From Chiridota heheva (Eukaryota > Echinodermata > Holothuroidea > Apodida > Chiridotidae): DNA of 64,000 nucleotides. Below the pieces are notes generated by a model. It made no database searches. It saw only the letters and a list, made by a program, of their open reading frames with translations, and was not told the origin of the DNA. How positions within the stretch are numbered: the first letter of the stretch is position 1; each line of letters begins with the position of its first letter. The translations under genes were made by a program, and so were the position numbers. Location of the stretch: positions 958,501-1,022,500 of the forward strand of contig JAIGNY010000186.1 of the NCBI GenBank assembly GCA_020152595.1, read 5' to 3'. Positions 36,201 to 45,232 of this stretch are shown piece by piece.

Positions 36201-39200
36201 AAATAATGAGACCACTTATCTTACTTAGAATAACTGCTCAACCAGGAGAACGAATACAATGGGGCCATTGATAAGGGAATTTGATTCTAATCACTTGTGG
36301 TTTTCAGAATAAAGAGAATAAAGTGGAAAAGTCTGACGTGACCTGCTTATATATCAGGTCGGGTCTGACTGTTTGAAATTTTAAGGAGCAGAACATCTAA
36401 TGTAGAGCGTATACCTCTGCACCAGTACATTCCCCATCCCCAGTAAACAGTACTCTACCTCAGAAATCCTAGGCCCACTAAGTTTTATCCCTAAAGAATT
36501 TATTGTTCAAATTGATCTGTATTGCCATTTGAATTCTAAATACTTTAGGATCTACCTTCTAATTGATTGCCTTCAAAGCCATATTATTGTTTTCAGTTTT
36601 ATTCAGGTTATTTTCATTGTTTGAGTTCCATTCAGGCAAGATTCACATTCCATCATTTTCCTTTATGCAAGAAATCAATTGTTTTGATTCTCTTTGATAC
36701 AAGAAACCAATTCATTTGATTTTCTTCAGTCCAGAAAATTAATTGTTTGTGGATTTCCTTTCATGAAATGTATTTAATGTTCAGCACATTCCACTAAAAG
36801 TTTCAACTAAGTTTTGGCAGATCTCACCTTAAAAAATATCACCCCTCCATTTCTGCCCTTTCCCTATTCCAATATGTCCCAAATTTTAATCACCTTTTTC
36901 TGAAGCAGTAACAAAACCATACACTAAATTTAATCAAAATCCAATATCACTTCTTGAGATATGTTGATGACAAACAAACAAACAAATAAACAAACAGACA
37001 AACGCAGGCCAAAACATACAACGGAGCTAATTATCTTGGATATGGAATTATGACAACACACTTTACACTGCAAGGTCACTTTTCAACAAACTGGTGAAAT
37101 GTTTTAAACATGTTTTCTTCACCAATTTGTTTCTTCCATAGTCCTCATATAAATGAAAATAAAAAACAGTGGAAATTACTCACAGACAACACTTGGTGTA
37201 GGATTCTGAACAATAGCAGCTATCTGAGCTCTCAATTTGGCCAATTCCTCCTCCAATGCACTTATCTTTTTCATTGCACATGGATTTGCATACTCATCCT
37301 CAGAATTATCAATACTCTCTATGCTTTCATCCAACAAGGGCAGCATACTTCTTTGTCTAAGCGATTCAGTTTCAAGTGTGATGAAGGGTCTTACGTACAT
37401 GGTCTTGCGTTTAGTTTTCTTAGGCTTCCAGTATTCACATCTGAAAATAGTGAAAGTACAGCAGTGTTAAAAATGATAAATTATGTAGTGTGGCCACTGT
37501 CAGGGGTGAATGAAGCTTTTGAAAAGTGGGGGCATGACTCAGGGCACTTTTCAAGTCATATGCCTCTCCCGCATCCCGATGTGCAGATAGAATGAGTGAG
37601 TCCAAAACAACATGAAGTAAAGTAACAGGGGCACTTTATTTTAAGAAAGGGTACTTTTCCAATGGGGACATATTCCTCCTGTACATGAGATTGACAAAAG
37701 TTGCCAGTTTCCTACTATTGGGGCAGTAATTAAGGGGAATTTTTCATTTTCCAAAGTAATTGAGGGGCACTTTTCAGTTTCAAAATGAGCACTTTGTCAT
37801 TTTGGGGGAAAGTAGGGGCATGTGTGCCCCCTCCTCCACTGTTTAACATATTCATATTAAACAAACATTAGGTACATTAAGCGCTTGTATAATGAGAGGG
37901 TAACAAATTAAGTAAATAAAAATATATGTACATATGGGTAGCAATGAATCAGATAATGAATAACCTGTTACAATATCAACAATTGCCACTCATTCAAGCA
38001 AATTGTCTTATTTTAGGTACATACAAGAATGCCCACAAAAGCATAAAAAAAATAACGAAAATGCCATAATTTTACTATCAAAAGTAGGTTGTTCTTCAAT
38101 CAACAAGGTCTGCATGTCACAATACCTTTGCCTGAGATCTACTTCTGGCAATGTCACATCTAACCAACAAATGTCTGCTAACGTGAGCACCAGAGCTTCC
38201 TCACTGTCTTCATCAAAGAAGGTTGGTTTCCATTCAGTAGATCTCCTCTTTGAATTAAGGCACACTGTCTGTAATGGAAAAAATCATCAGCATCTGAATT
38301 TTAAAAACTGCAAAATACAAGATTTTTTATACATTTCTGGAAACTTTATGTGAGGTACTTAGAATGTTGTCTAAGCAAATAAATTTTCCTGAATATAATT
38401 CCTGCCAATTAAATGAAAACAAAACTGTCACCTTTTCAATATTGGGGTCCAAGTTTTTAAACAGGTGCTACAAATATTTTCAACTTTCAAATGATATATA
38501 GGAGGAGGTGGGTGGGGGAGGGGGGGGGAGGACCAGACTTGACACAAATCTATGGTTCTAATGGTTATAACAACAGGAAAATAAGGATTTGCAGGAAGAA
38601 AACTTTTTTTTTTCATTTAAAAATAAAACATTTTTTAAAAAGATTTTTTGAGTAAAGAAGAGTATATGTGCCCTAAAAATGTCCTTGATGTAATTGTGCA
38701 ATGAAAAGTACATTGAATTGCAAAAGAAGGAGGCATATAAAGATATATGTACTACATTAATATCATTTCTGTCACGATTTTTCGTGATGTGATTTTTGAC
38801 TCAAACCCGTGGGAAATTTCATAAGTACTTCCAACTCTGGGGGGAGCACTGTCAAATTGTTTTGATTCAGATTTGTTTTGTGTCATCAGTTTTGATCAAA
38901 GTTGTAGGTTAGGCTGTTTATGATTTGTTTCAGGCAAGTGCAATCTTAGATACTGTAATTTTGTATTTAGTATTACATGAGTCAACTTGCATTCCGAAAT
39001 TGAAATATTGCAATATCAGACTTGTGTATGACAAATATGTATGCTTGAAAAAGCTGGCAGAAAAGTGAAATAATTTGACAGAAGAAAAGAAAATTAGGCC
39101 TCCGAGTTAGGCCTCTGAAAAATGCAAACGATACTTTTGTTCTATAAATGTGTGTAAAAATCATAAAGATGCTACTTTTATGAATCACAAACAACTGATC

Positions 39201-41663
39201 ATCCAGAATTCTGAAACACAACAATCTTGCAACAATATTCTACGGCTATTAAAATTTTGGAAAAGGTGAATAAATTAAAATAAATTGTAGGTGTCTACAC
39301 AACCTTTTATTTGCTTTTCTTTGGCATTCTACCAACTCAACTTACCTCAAATCTGATTCTTTTAACTGGTGCAAGCGGGAGCATACTTCCAATCTTCCTG
39401 ATCAGACTCCGCTTACTACCTTTTAGGTCTTGTGAAGGGACAGTCTGCAAATGAGATTTATTTTCAAAAAAAATTGTTTTATCGTGTTCACAGAATATTG
39501 AATTGACCAAAGGTTGTATTGTATGGTCCAATGTTCTTCTTTCCAATCCTTGGAACAAACCATCTGCACTCATTTAGTACATTTTAAGTTTAAAAAGATT
39601 TCAAATTTATAGCCTCTTTTAATATACTCCTCAACAGCTTATTAAATGCATTGAAACAATTTTCTCGAAATTTTGTGACTTATAACCATTGAATATACCA
39701 AGAGAGTAACTAAAACGTCAAACTTACCTTTATTAGTAATTAGTAAATGTAACTTAGTTAATCCTTACTCTACCATGCGGCGATATTATCCCTGTTTTGG
39801 GTGCCCCATCTTTGACCCTGCCTCCCATGCGCATTTTCGAAAAAGTGCTTGTAGAGTAAGGATTAATCAACCAGCAACAAGTATGCTAACTCACAAATAT
39901 TTGCAGCATGGTCCCGGTGGGCGGCCCACTGGGTCACTGAAGCGCAATGAGCCCAACTCTGCTGCTCGGAAGACAGAGGACCCTTCAATAATCAGCCTGT
40001 GTTTAACCCTTACTCTACCAAGTGGCGATATTATCACCATTTTGGGGGCCTATCTTTGACCCCGCCTCCCAAGCACGTTTTCAAAAAAGTGCTGGTAGAG
40101 TAAGGTTAACTTAACTTAACTTAATTAATGTAACTTTACTTACATTTACGAACAGTGCCTTCAACAGTTCTTTTTCTGGATGGTGGCACTATATAAGCTT
40201 TATATTTTATCATTACTAAAACAGATTTTAATGAAGTGATTGGGATTCCAATACAAGTAAAAATTTTGAAAACATAATATGTTCCAATACTGAAAGGGTT
40301 AAATCAATATTCATTTTAAGAAACATTTAAAAATTGTGAGAAAATGAAAGAAAGTGAAAGTTTTACATTACTTTTTTACAGTACACTTTCTAGTCTTTTT
40401 CAAACAAACTTCTGTTACATATTTAAAACTTGATATCTCCTGAACAGAATAAGATAGGAGGTTAGTTTATATGCAGTTTTGCTTCTCTACTGTACACAAT
40501 TGATATATTTCAGCTTTCAATTGAATCCTTTAAGACTTAGGCAAAACTTGAATTGAAATCTAATTTAAAGGATTAGTTCAGTGGTCAAGCATGTCCATCT
40601 TATATGAAAAAGGACTTCAAAAGAAACAAAATGGTGATGAAAGCATTGCGAAATCCTATTCCGTTAAGGAGATATTCAAGTTTAAACTTTGGTATCATTT
40701 CTGTAGAAATGACTGAAATTAGACTAGTTGTGATGTCATAGCCTCAAATTCCTCAAAGTCTATATGTTATTTAAAGAAAGTTTATAGAATGTTTTCACTA
40801 TTTGAATTAATTTTCCTCAAACTTTCTTCAGGTATATTATAAATACCCTTCCTAGATTCAGTTTTACTACTTTTTTGACATATCCCATAGTTTCTAAGCC
40901 ACAAAATCACAAGACAAAATATGATAGAATACATCAAGATGGAACTCAACTGGGAGCCATTTTGCAAGGCAGAGCTTTGCACGTTGAGTATTTCATGCGT
41001 CTGATCTTCAAACAGCGCAGTCACATCACACGTAAAACAAACAGACTTGTCTAAAACATGCGCTAACACGCGCTGGTGATGAAAACACACGCTGTGCATG
41101 TAAAACTTGGCTGGGCATGTAAAAACGCATCGGTTAAAATGAACTGCCCAGATGAATTAATTTTAAAATATGAAATAATATTTTAAAGAAAAATTTACCC
41201 TCCAAATACTTCCAAGTAATTTTAATAAGTGGATTGTAAACATGTCTAATAGTTAGTGCAATGAACAGCACAGCAAGATTGCAACATACTATTAACAAAA
41301 GTAATCTTATATAACAACATGCAAACGTATCTCAGTGTACAACAGATAACAGTCTACCTACAAAATGGTGATGTAAACAAAGTAGAGATATTCACAAGAA
41401 AAAATTCCTGCTAAATTTTGATGGAGGGTATAATGGGGATTCAAAACCTCTTAATTATATTCAACTGCTCCCATTCAAAGAATGTTGGTGAAGGGTAGGG
41501 TTGAAAATGATAAGCTACAGTAATATATGGGTTTTCTCTTCCTGATGTCACAAGTGTATATATAAAACTTGTTTAATCATCAACATTTTAAACTTACAAT
41601 GATTTGGATACCCCCTTGAATTAATTCGATGATGATTCGGATGATATCTTCCAGATCACCCAT
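20996..41663 (-). CDS. MTFR1: mitochondrial fission regulator (MTFR family)
   Basis: Seven coding exons on the - strand: 41598-41663, 39346-39444, 38126-38268, 37184-37440, 34351-34496, 24932-25053 and 21026-21206, all with consensus splice sites and matching phases. The predicted protein has about 340-350 residues; vertebrate MTFR1 has about 330. In order it shows an N-terminal hydrophobic/amphipathic MGDLEDIIRIIIELIQG; a basic KRSLIRKIGSMLPLAPV; a conserved LADICWLDVTL; a coiled coil ISALEEELAKLRAQIAAIV; a proline run; DMSEVLKGLGTVKLKKI; and RSPGGTP with DPAAIIARALKKKFA. These blocks are the hallmarks of MTFR1, MTFR1L and MTFR2, regulators of mitochondrial network shape at the outer membrane. 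The gene is probably pre-duplication, so the paralogue label is approximate. Two LINEs occupy the intron at 25054-34350. The extreme C-terminus is uncertain: the last donor is weak, and read-through gives a stop at 20996. Confidence 0.9.
21262..21655. mobile_element. MITE-like element with imperfect inverted ends, copy 2
   Basis: Second copy of the 18252-18646 family, same orientation. The ends are CACCATAGCAACGCGGTAAC and its imperfect inverse at about 21613-21655 (TGTTTGCCCCCACTTAGTTA). It begins about 55 bases upstream of the acceptor of the last recognised MTFR exon. Confidence 0.75.
22137..22545. repeat. 20-bp minisatellite
   Basis: About 20 copies of TTTTATGGATCTCAAGTATA, many identical, with a few single-base or 3-base changes. 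All three + frames are open through it, producing overlapping spurious ORFs. Located in an MTFR intron. Confidence 0.97.
22546..23890. other. MTFR intron, no gene recognised
   Basis: AT-rich intronic DNA. Several GAACAGTG-containing stretches occur at 22710-23170 (AGAACAGT, CACTGTTC), suggesting an old repeat, but no clear borders were found. Confidence 0.4.
23895..24255. repeat. 22-bp minisatellite, degenerate
   Basis: C-rich array of a 22-bp unit close to CACCCTGTTCCACATGCCAA plus CC, clearest at 24098-24240 and decayed to the left. It accounts for the overlapping ORFs of 141 and 200 codons here (His/Pro/Cys-rich and Trp/Gly-rich readings). Confidence 0.9.
24280..24640 (-). pseudogene. LINE RNase H fragment
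   Basis: The antisense strand reads FWIPSHVGIPGNERADRAP and then leucine-rich residues and LWNYETSNK. It parallels the RNase H end of the LINE at 26.4-32 kb but is diverged from it. It is a 5'-truncated or decayed fragment in the MTFR intron. Confidence 0.8.
24932..25053 (-). CDS. MTFR1: MTFR exon 6
   Basis: Acceptor CTTTTTGCAG and donor AAG/GTACTA on the - strand. It encodes NKAKNGSLSTTKSKHSANDQ and then LPDMSEVLKGLGTVKLKKIA. The 'EVLKxxxxVKLKxI' segment is a family-conserved block. It ends in phase 2, and the AG is completed by the next exon to Arg. Confidence 0.88.
25054..26436. other. MTFR intron, no gene recognised
   Basis: AT-rich intron. A small local duplication around 25490-25630 repeats GTGTGACAGACTG and AACAGATCCCTG. 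No coding exon recognised. Confidence 0.45.
26687..27751 (-). pseudogene. LINE RNase H and C-terminal segment
   Basis: 354 codons. At about residues 105-235 are IYTDGSKEGNK, IFSAEAKAILLALN, AIFSDSKAVL and FWIPSHVGIPGNDRADTAAK. The D-E-D-D catalytic set of type I RNase H is intact. After that the frame slips: the true tail, CNNCHC followed by HVLLACPLYNLPR, is in another frame, as the copy at 51780-51900 shows. Confidence 0.88.
27840..29530 (-). pseudogene. LINE reverse transcriptase, frameshifted
   Basis: Overlapping antisense frames give RT blocks: the NQRLNWFLETNRILSPHQSG region at 28600-28748, an RPQGS block at 28380-28440, and LYMDDFTIFYSSPSFP at about 28270-28330. The catalytic box is YMDD rather than the YADD/FADD usual in LINEs; both Asp remain. 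Frame changes occur between nearly every block. Confidence 0.85.
29537..30300 (-). pseudogene. LINE APE-like endonuclease
   Basis: Reading across frames gives IIQWNIRSLKANSEEID (about 30235-30290), LQETFLKTTDHYS, GGVSILVRHDIPHSP, FTLCNIYLPPNTN and FILLGDFNAHNPLWGS. These carry the Asn, Glu and Asp/Asn positions expected of exonuclease-endonuclease-phosphatase nucleases. At least two frame breaks are present. Confidence 0.85.
30620..31696 (-). pseudogene. LINE ORF1 gag-like protein with zinc knuckles
   Basis: It starts MTKRLCSDLDLDPLPPVTH near 31696. KALKVSPFLIHKALFGLVGT follows, and then three Cys/His knuckles at 30990-31145: CYNCQRYGHGKNSC, CGNCGAxxxHDNTSC (frameshifted within) and CTNCDGKHPANH with KDCPTWLQEKQI. 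Nucleic-acid-binding ORF1 proteins of I/Jockey-type LINEs have this layout. An in-frame stop and frameshifts make it non-functional. A Gln/Asn/Lys-rich stretch from a GGTTGTTTGTTGATT-like simple repeat lies downstream at 30480-30600. Confidence 0.82.
32190..34165 (+). mobile_element. CR1/L2-like LINE ORF2, broken
   Basis: Pieces in order: KNSGCPAELARHK and KFTKDLIRDTKV (about 32315-32400); NKASGPNGIHPAVLRE; CNYRPVSFTSVMCKVMES; LSQHGFLPKRSC; VIYLDFQKAFDKV; SGVPRGSVLGPL; INDIDVSLGS; KFTDDFKLYR; DQERDLGVVI; and EQVQRRATRLV in the thumb/C-terminal region. Frame breaks lie near 32800-32870, 33050 and 33670. The catalytic box reads FTDD where FADD is expected. A 24-bp duplication (TGTATTGTCCCATTAAAGAG and following) lies at 32190-32236, and a T14 run ends the similarity near 34165. 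It lies in the MTFR intron, opposite in strand to the I-like LINE. Confidence 0.88.
34351..34496 (-). CDS. MTFR1: MTFR exon 5 (proline-rich)
   Basis: Acceptor TTTCTTTCAG and donor CAG/GTAAGA on the - strand. It encodes SPTYIATSASPVLPSAPPPP, an uninterrupted run of prolines, then VMEAKKQLSLREIILQ. A polyproline stretch followed by a 'LREII/LAEII' helix is typical of MTFR1-type proteins. The run could bind profilin or SH3/EVH1 partners (inference). The + strand ORF here (poly-Gly) is a shadow. Confidence 0.88.
34497..37183. other. MTFR intron, no gene recognised
   Basis: AT-rich intron of about 2.7 kb. A (CAAA)n-like simple repeat at 36972-37005 follows a stretch (36840-36970) that looks like a retroposon 3' end. 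No coding similarity recognised. Confidence 0.45.
37184..37440 (-). CDS. MTFR1: MTFR exon 4 (coiled coil)
   Basis: Acceptor ATTTTCAG and donor T/GTGAGT on the - strand; enters in phase 2 and leaves in phase 1. It encodes CEYWKPKKTKRKTMYVRPFI and continues to an acidic DESIESIDNSEDEY and then KKISALEEELAKLRAQIAAIV, a clear leucine-heptad coiled coil shared with the family. The + strand ORF 37110-37595 is its shadow. Confidence 0.9.
37501..37845 (+). repeat. dispersed repeat, copy 1
   Basis: Matches the reverse complement of 61400-61735. Shared blocks include CATATG followed by CCC-rich DNA, AGATAGAAT(A/G)AGTGAG followed by CCAAAACAACATG, and GAGGG(G)CA/TxxTTTTCA. About 345 bp, diverged, non-coding. 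Confidence 0.65.
38126..38268 (-). CDS. MTFR1: MTFR exon 3
   Basis: Acceptor TTCCATTACAG and donor AAAG/GTATTG on the - strand. It encodes TVCLNSKRRSTEWKPTFFDE and then DSEEALVLTLADICWLDVTL with PEVDLRQ. The LADICWLD block aligns with the 'SLADVAWIA'-type motif of MTFR proteins. It ends in phase 2. Confidence 0.9.
38269..39345. other. MTFR intron, no gene recognised
   Basis: Intron containing a G-rich run at 38504-38531 and an A/T-rich tract at 38605-38645. No coding similarity. Confidence 0.45.
39346..39444 (-). CDS. MTFR1: MTFR exon 2
   Basis: Acceptor CTCATTTGCAG and donor GAG/GTAAGT on the - strand; phase 0 to 0, 33 codons. It encodes TVPSQDLKGSKRSLIRKIGS and then MLPLAPVKRIRFE. The basic 'RSLxRKIGxxLPL' motif near the N-terminus is the most conserved signature of the family. 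Confidence 0.92.
39758..39866. mobile_element. TTAA-flanked MITE (piggyBac-like), copy 1
   Basis: The 18-bp end TTAATCCTTACTCTACCA (39758-39775) is repeated inverted at 39849-39866 with one mismatch. TTAA at both outer edges fits a TTAA target-site duplication, the hallmark of piggyBac-type elements. Total about 109 bp, no ORF. It shares its interior with copy 2, including the GGCGATATTATC and CATTTTCGAAAAAGTGC-type blocks. Confidence 0.8.
40003..40109. mobile_element. TTAA-flanked MITE (piggyBac-like), copy 2
   Basis: The end TTAACCCTTACTCTACCA (40003-40020) is inverted at 40093-40109 (TGGTAGAGTAAGGTTAA). Same orientation and interior as copy 1, 137 bp away. It lies between MTFR exons 1 and 2. 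Confidence 0.8.
40560..41390 (+). repeat. composite of foldback half and dispersed repeat
   Basis: 40560-40940 matches the left arm plus spacer of the foldback element at 12143-12505 (TTCAGTGGTCAAGCATGTCC, CCGTTAAGGAGATATT, GACATATCCCAT). From about 40945 it continues as the repeat also seen at 5342-5890. The junction suggests one element truncated by, or fused to, another. Non-coding. Confidence 0.7.
41598..41663 (-). CDS. MTFR1: MTFR exon 1 (start codon)
   Basis: The ATG is at 41663-41661 on the - strand, with an in-frame TGA two codons upstream. It encodes MGDLEDIIRIIIELIQGGIQ and then II, ending in phase 0 at donor ATT/GTAAGT (41597). The Ile-rich start is a plausible amphipathic or membrane-associating segment. 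A possible 5' UTR acceptor (CACCCTAG) lies upstream near 41736. Confidence 0.82.
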
Positions 41664-42750
41664 TCTTCAGCGATGATCAAAATGCTTGTTCAGAAAATTG
41701 CTCCAAACGAATCTTGAATAGAAGCTCGGCTTTGGCAATCTAGGGTGATGAAGGGAAATATATAAACTACTTTTCAGTGCAAATTTCAAGGACTATGGAC
41801 ATTAGGACCCTTGGAAATTCTTCTGCTCATCAAATGACCTCTTGAAAAGAACACTGTGGGTGATATATCCTACACTGTAGGTTACATCTGAAATTGCAGC
41901 TATTGAGAAAGGCCAAAATAAAAGTTGAAGGTTGTTGACTATCACTTGATAAGTGTTAACAGATTTCTTGCACAATACCAAAAAAAAGGCAACACAGAGA
42001 TTTAGGCCTCTAAAGTTGACAGGAAACGACAAAACAGACTGTGTAATCTGTATCCCACTTTTACTTAGAAACTAACAAGAAAATTTTAAAAGGCTAATTT
42101 CGTTGTGCTATGATTTTATTTATGATATTCAAGTCTAAAACGAAAAAGACTTTCTTCCACTTTCACTGTGAAGCCTATTTCTTAAAAAAAGGGGACACTT
42201 TTCAGACTGCAGAGTATTAAACAATTACTCCCTGTGGTTCATTTGAAGATCCCTTAGAGTTAGGTCCAAATTTCCATTAGGAGCCTTTTATAAATCATTT
42301 TGGATCCTTTAAGAAACCCTTTAGGTCAATCACTTTGAGGTAGTCCAATTTTCCAATAAGAAACATTTAAAAATCCCTTTGAGAGACACATCAGGTCTCT
42401 TCGAGACCCATTAAAAATCCCTTTGAAAAATTCCAAAGGGATCCTTTTAGTAGTTGCCAAAAAGATTTTTCAGTTGGGGAGTTGGTCATGGACTTACTTG
42501 CCTTCTTATGGTCTTGCAGAGCCACCAAGAACCTGAGGAATGTGTGGACTTTAGGGCCAAGTCACGCTTTGGGCCTCAATTATCTGAAGAGCAAAAAAAA
42601 ATGGTCATCAAGCATACATGGGTCTAAATCCTTTAGGCCTATGTATGTATTTTGGGGGCCCAAAATTCTGAAAAGCAAAAAAAAAAGAAAAATGGTCATC
42701 AAGCAACAAATAAGAAGTAGGCCTACCTGTAAGTTATACAATTCTTATTC
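41664..42750. other. MTFR upstream region
   Basis: Start of the divergent MTFR/ARMC1 spacer. No gene recognised. A run of related short phrases, CCTTT(A/T)AG/GAxCC(C)TTT, at 42240-42450 suggests a decayed simple repeat. The promoter could not be placed. Confidence 0.4.
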
Positions 42751-42751
42751 A

Positions 42752-43078
42752 TACGGTTGCCTTGTGAATAAGACATAAGTCTAGTACAATTCACAGGGCT
42801 GCCCTCGTTGGGAATAAGAATTAGGCCTATGTGTTATACAATTCGCAGGGCTGCCTTGCGAATAAGATGTAACAGCTAGGTCTAGTGATACAATTCGCAG
42901 GGAGGGCAGTACAATTCACAGGGCTGCGAAAGACATACATGTAATACAATTTACAGGACTGCCCTGCGAATAACACATACGTGTAGGCCTAATACAATTC
43001 GCAAGGCTACCCTGCGAATAAGTTAATAAGACATAGTCTACAAGTAATAAAATTTACAGTGATGCCCTGCGAATGCCC
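42752..43078. repeat. tandem hairpin-forming repeat, about 45-60 bp
   Basis: About seven irregular copies of AATACAATTCGCAGGGCTGC followed by CCTGCGAATAAGACATA. Each contains a small inverted pair (TTCGCAGGG / CCCTGCGAA). Lengths vary through different spacer sizes. Confidence 0.75.
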
Positions 43079-43126
43079 CACCTATAAAATAAAAAGGGAT
43101 AACAACAACAAAGTTACTTCAATACT

Positions 43127-43486
43127 AGCATTATGGCAACCTATATGCTTAAATACATTTATGTAAAAAGATAGGTCAATTTCTAACGCAACTTTCGAAC
43201 CACTCACGAATCTTAATTACATTTTTTGACTCGACTCACATTTGCTGGAGACTCCCTTCTTCGTTTATAAGCCACAGTATTTGTTCTATTTTTCTGATGA
43301 GATGCACAAAAGATGGATTCTCTACGAATATTACAGTCATGACAGTGTAAAAGCCCAACAATTTGCTGCAAACCAATTTAAAACCAGTCTTTATATATAT
43401 ACAAAAATTACAAGTAAGCGTATAGCATATAGGCACGGCCTATGTTGCCATAACTGATAACACTACTCACTAGGAACACCTGTGGT
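43127..43486 (-). mobile_element. inverted-end element, left copy (reverse)
   Basis: A diverged reverse-complement copy of the element at 43491-43916. Shared blocks include TTATGGCAACCTATATGCTT, the stretch around ACTCACGAATCTTAATTACA, AGACTCCCTTCTTC, and CAACAATTTGC. The outer end at 43127 is degraded and the inner end (AGGAACACCTGTGGT, 43472-43486) is intact. Confidence 0.8.
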
Positions 43487-43490
43487 TGTG

Positions 43491-43530
43491 ACCACAGGTG
43501 TTCCTAACGTTATGGCAACCTATATGCTTA

Positions 43531-43565
<35 letters not shown>

Positions 43566-43916
43566 AAATTGAAGTGCTGCTTCTTCATGACGTCATCACA
43601 ACGTTTCTTTGGTTTGCAGCAAATTGTTGGTCGGATAGATTGTCCTGATGGTAATTTGGTAGAAAATTCATCGTTTGTACACCTAATCGTAAAAAATTAA
43701 CAAATACCGTGGCTTATAGTTATACATGAAGAAGGGAGTCTACAGCAAATGTGAGTAGAGTAAAAAAATGTAATTAAGATTCGTGAGTGGTCAAAAAAAA
43801 GGAATTTTTGTATACGGTTTGAAAGTTGCGTTAAAAAGAGTCCTACCTTTTTTTATATATATACTCAAATTACTAGTAAGCGTATAGGTTGCCATAACGT
43901 TAGGAACACCTGTGGT
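43491..43916 (+). mobile_element. inverted-end element, right copy
   Basis: Terminal inverted repeats of 42 bp at 43491-43532 and 43875-43916 with a single mismatch. They start ACCACAGGTGTTCCT, and TGTG is present immediately outside both ends (possible 4-bp target duplication). A (TA)n tract lies just inside the left end. A short frame, VENSSFVHLI, has a counterpart, VENPSFVHLI, in the left copy. I do not recognise it as a transposase. Confidence 0.82.
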
Positions 43917-45232
43917 TGTGACGGTCTAGGCTATCTCTTTTAATGTTTACAGACTTAGCCTAGACTAATTCAAGTTCAATAAAACTCATTCCGTAGTCCT
44001 AATTTTTCAGTTTCTTAAAATATTAAGTGAAAAAAGTAAGTTTTTCAAGGTAAGTGGAATTTAAGCGGAAGCACGAATAATCGTGAAACTGGAACTATTA
44101 TTATTAACGTTAAGCCTAACCGTACTACGACAAAGATAGGCCTATGCAATTTGCAACGGAAAATATCTTTGGATCACAAACTAAAATTACCACACAGAAG
44201 TTCCATAAATTTCTTTTTAATATTCTTACCAAACACAAGAGTATTTTCCAGCGAAATCTTTACAGGATCTTGTAGTTTTTCAATTTCCAATTTTCCGCAA
44301 CACCTTGTACGATTGAAAAAAGTTTTTCCATGTCAATTTTTCGAGACCGACCAATCACATTAAAGTGATGTTTTCAAGAACCAATGAAACCACAAGTTTA
44401 TAATAGGCTTAGCCTATATTCACCAATCACACAGCTAGTTAATTTGAGCCACCATTTTTAAATGGTCACATATGCATCTCATTATTCAGTTACAGCAAAC
44501 CTTGAAATTGAAAAGTTTGAAGAAATTTTGCCGAGTTAGGCCCACGTTACTTTCTTTTCTCAATGATATTTCTGTACACCGTACTAAATTTAAAGTCAGG
44601 CGAATGGTAAGTTTTGAAATTTTTGCAACTTGTGACCGTTTTGAGTGTATTTTTAGAACGAGTACTGGTAGTGGTACTTTGTACAATTGTATTTATAGGC
44701 TAGCCTGACGGGAGTTTAAGTAGGCCTACAGTGTAGGCTAGGCCTAAACAAAAATGTAACTAGGCCACCATCTGAATCTGAATCTGAAACGGTTAAGTCG
44801 GCAAAAATCCTTCAAGAGGACATGAACGCCAACCGAGCGTAAAAAGTATGAGTAAAAAATAAAATAAAAAAACTAGTTAGCAATACAGGTGTTAGTAAGT
44901 TTAGCTTTGAAACCATAATGTTAATCATAACATAGGCGTGGACCCAAGCCCAAAGAGTTTAGGCACTTGCCCTATGCAACAAAGTTAAATAAATAAGCCC
45001 TATTTTGATGTCTGATAGTACATCAGCATGTGTGCTTGCTTGTAAACTTTATGGGCAGTTTCAGGGGTCAGTGATATTTGGAGGGGGAGGCGAATGGAAC
45101 CATTTACCATCGTTTGGCCGTAATTTGTAGCCCATTTGTGTATGCTGACGTGTGATAATGGGGAGTTCCAGAAATTAAGTGTACAGGCCTAGGCTGGGGG
45201 GTCAGTGACGATTAACATTTGGGGATCAGGGG
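43917..45232. other. MTFR/ARMC1 divergent spacer
   Basis: No gene recognised. AGGCCTA-type words recur (44120-44160, 44715-44745). Somewhere in 43.9-47.2 kb a 5' non-coding ARMC1 exon and promoter are expected. Confidence 0.4.

Noticed and set aside
37110..37595. 161-codon + ORF
   Set aside because: Antisense of the MTFR coiled-coil exon; the minus strand has splice sites and family motifs.
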